This document shows positions 62,879 through 64,000 of a stretch of 64,000 nt of DNA, one piece after another. The stretch's first letter is position 1. Each line of letters opens with the position of its first letter. The notes below the pieces were generated by a model. The model was given only the letters and a program-made list of their open reading frames with translations, was not told the DNA's origin and searched no databases. Source of the stretch: Serratia nevei (lineage in GTDB: Bacteria; Pseudomonadota; Gammaproteobacteria; Enterobacterales; Enterobacteriaceae); contig NZ_JAMYWQ010000010.1 of assembly GCF_024160145.1 (NCBI RefSeq), positions 62,001 through 126,000 of the forward strand. Reading direction: 5' to 3'. The translations under genes and the position numbers were made by a program.

Positions 62879-62902
62879 AACGGGCGGCTTTCGCCTCCCG
62901 TT
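62879..62902 (-). terminator. Hairpin between pgk and fbaA
   Basis: AACGGG (62879-62884) pairs with CCCGTT (62897-62902), with an inner GGC/GCC pairing. The minus strand then runs TTTGTTTTAT, so partial termination before fbaA is plausible. Confidence 0.55.
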
Positions 62903-62909
62903 GTCTGAA

Positions 62910-64000
62910 TTACTGCTTAGCGCGCTCTTCCAGCATCACGACGGCAGGCAGCGGTTTCCCTTCAACGAATTCCAGGAATGCGCCACCGCCGGTGGAGATG
63001 TAGGAGATTTTGTCAGCGATACCGAACAGATCGATGGCTGCCAGAGTGTCGCCGCCGCCAGCGATAGAGAAAGCGTCGCTATCGGCGATCGCGCGGGCGA
63101 CAATTTCGGTGCCCTTACGGAAGTTAGGGAACTCGAATACGCCAACCGGGCCATTCCACAGAATGGTCTTGGCGTTCTTCAGGATAACGGCCAGACGCTC
63201 GGCAGAGACGTCGCCCATATCCAGAATTTGCTCGTTGTCCTGGATCTCGTTGGCTTGCTTCACGGTCGCGGTCGCGGTTTCGGAGAACTCGGTCGCTACG
63301 CGCACGTCGGTCGGAACCGGAATGTCGCAGGTTTCCAGCAGTTTCTGCGCGTTCGGGATCAGGTCAGGTTCGTACAGGGACTGGCCCACGTTGTTGCCCT
63401 GCGCCGCCACGAAGGTGTTGGCAATGCCGCCGCCGACGATCAGCTGATCGGCGATTTTGGACAGGGAATCCAGCACGGTCAGTTTGGTGGACACTTTAGA
63501 ACCGCCCACGATAGCGACCATCGGACGGGCCGGGTTACCCAGGGCCTTGCCCAGCGCTTCCAGCTCGGCGGACAGCAGCGGGCCGGCACAGGCGACAGGC
63601 GCGAACTTGCCCACGCCGTGGGTGGAAGCCTGCGCGCGGTGCGCAGTGCCGAACGCGTCCATCACGTACACGTCGCACAGCGCCGCGTATTTCTTGGACA
63701 GGGTTTCGTCGTCTTTCTTCTCGCCCTTGTTGAAACGGACGTTTTCCAGCACCACCAGTTCGCCTTCGGCGACGTCGACGCCATCCAGATAATCCTTCGC
63801 CAGACGCACTGGGGATTTCAGGTGATCTTTCAGGTAGTTGACCACAGGCAGCAGGGAGAATTCTTCGTTGTACTCGCCTTCGGTAGGACGACCCAGGTGG
63901 GAGGTCACCATCACGCGGGCGCCTTGCTTCAGCGCAGCTTCGATAGTCGGCAGGGAAGCGCGGATACGCGCATCGGAAGTCACTTTACCGTCTTTTACCG
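62910..64000 (-). CDS. pgk: Phosphoglycerate kinase (N-terminus cut by window edge)
   Basis: About 363 of the usual ~387 codons are present; the N-terminus lies beyond 64000. Visible are [19 protein letters not shown] (a substrate loop), [22 protein letters not shown]-like [12 protein letters not shown], and the nucleotide loop [11 protein letters not shown] near the C-terminus. It makes ATP from 1,3-bisphosphoglycerate. The internal ATG-like start near 63983 is not real, because homology continues past it. It precedes fbaA. Confidence 0.97.
   Translation of the reverse strand, partial: VKDGKVTSDARIRASLPTIEAALKQGARVMVTSHLGRPTEGEYNEEFSLLPVVNYLKDHLKSPVRLAKDYLDGVDVAEGELVVLENVRFNKGEKKDDETLSKKYAALCDVYVMDAFGTAHRAQASTHGVGKFAPVACAGPLLSAELEALGKALGNPARPMVAIVGGSKVSTKLTVLDSLSKIADQLIVGGGIANTFVAAQGNNVGQSLYEPDLIPNAQKLLETCDIPVPTDVRVATEFSETATATVKQANEIQDNEQILDMGDVSAERLAVILKNAKTILWNGPVGVFEFPNFRKGTEIVARAIADSDAFSIAGGGDTLAAIDLFGIADKISYISTGGGAFLEFVEGKPLPAVVMLEERAKQ

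Noticed and set aside
1-64000. CRISPR array, insertion sequence or prophage
   Set aside because: No regularly spaced repeats, transposase, integrase (other than XerD) or phage structural genes were seen.

Overview
The window is chromosomal DNA from a high-GC enterobacterium. Gene order and protein sequence point to Serratia, most like S. marcescens (an inference from synteny and sequence resemblance, not from a search). A conserved backbone matches the E. coli 62-66 min region: lysS-prfB-recJ-dsbC-xerD-fldB-cptA-sdhE-ygfZ-trhA, then ygfF, gcvPHT, ubiI-ubiH-pepP-ygfB, zapA-ssrS-ygfA, serA, rpiA, argP-yggE-argO, mscS and fbaA-pgk. Accessory blocks interrupt this backbone.

Layout. 1-10.7 kb is accessory. 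It holds the start of a choline-type BCCT transporter divergent from betI, an Atm1-like ABC exporter divergent from an AraC/GyrI-like regulator, the LysM/LytM lipoprotein ActS, an HdeD-like protein, a three-gene oxidative block (heme-oxygenase-like protein, 2OG-Fe dioxygenase, class V PLP enzyme), a small lipoprotein and a second, full-length BetT-type transporter. 10.8-22 kb is backbone: tRNA-Gly(CCC), lysS, prfB with its programmed +1 frameshift, recJ, dsbC, xerD, fldB, cptA/sdhE, ygfZ and trhA. 22-30 kb is a DeoR-controlled ABC sugar import and catabolism operon related to the allose (als) system. 30.4-33.6 kb is one large, apparently cysteine-free DUF4214-type surface protein resembling the Serratia S-layer protein SlaA. 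34.4-38.5 kb holds a small membrane protein, a two-component system with a GNAT acetyltransferase, and an oxidoreductase.

38.5-54.5 kb is backbone again: glycine cleavage (with a palindromic repeat between gcvT and gcvH), ubiquinone hydroxylases, pepP, zapA, 6S RNA, serine and pentose phosphate genes, argP and argO. 54.7-59.8 kb is a second insertion between argO and mscS. It contains an RluA-type pseudouridine synthase, a DUF2058 protein, a MesX/MesD-type core methionine synthase pair with a possibly structured leader, and an aromatic-acid-type MFS transporter. The window ends in mscS, a DUF1345 protein, fbaA and pgk (cut by the edge).

The points most worth a second look are the oxygenase/PLP trio at 5.3-8.1 kb, the als-like operon with two kinases and two permeases, four TTAA elements phased at 11 bp in front of the two-component system, repeated TGACCG motifs upstream of the S-layer-like gene, and the mesXD leader. 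No CRISPR array, prophage or insertion sequence was seen.
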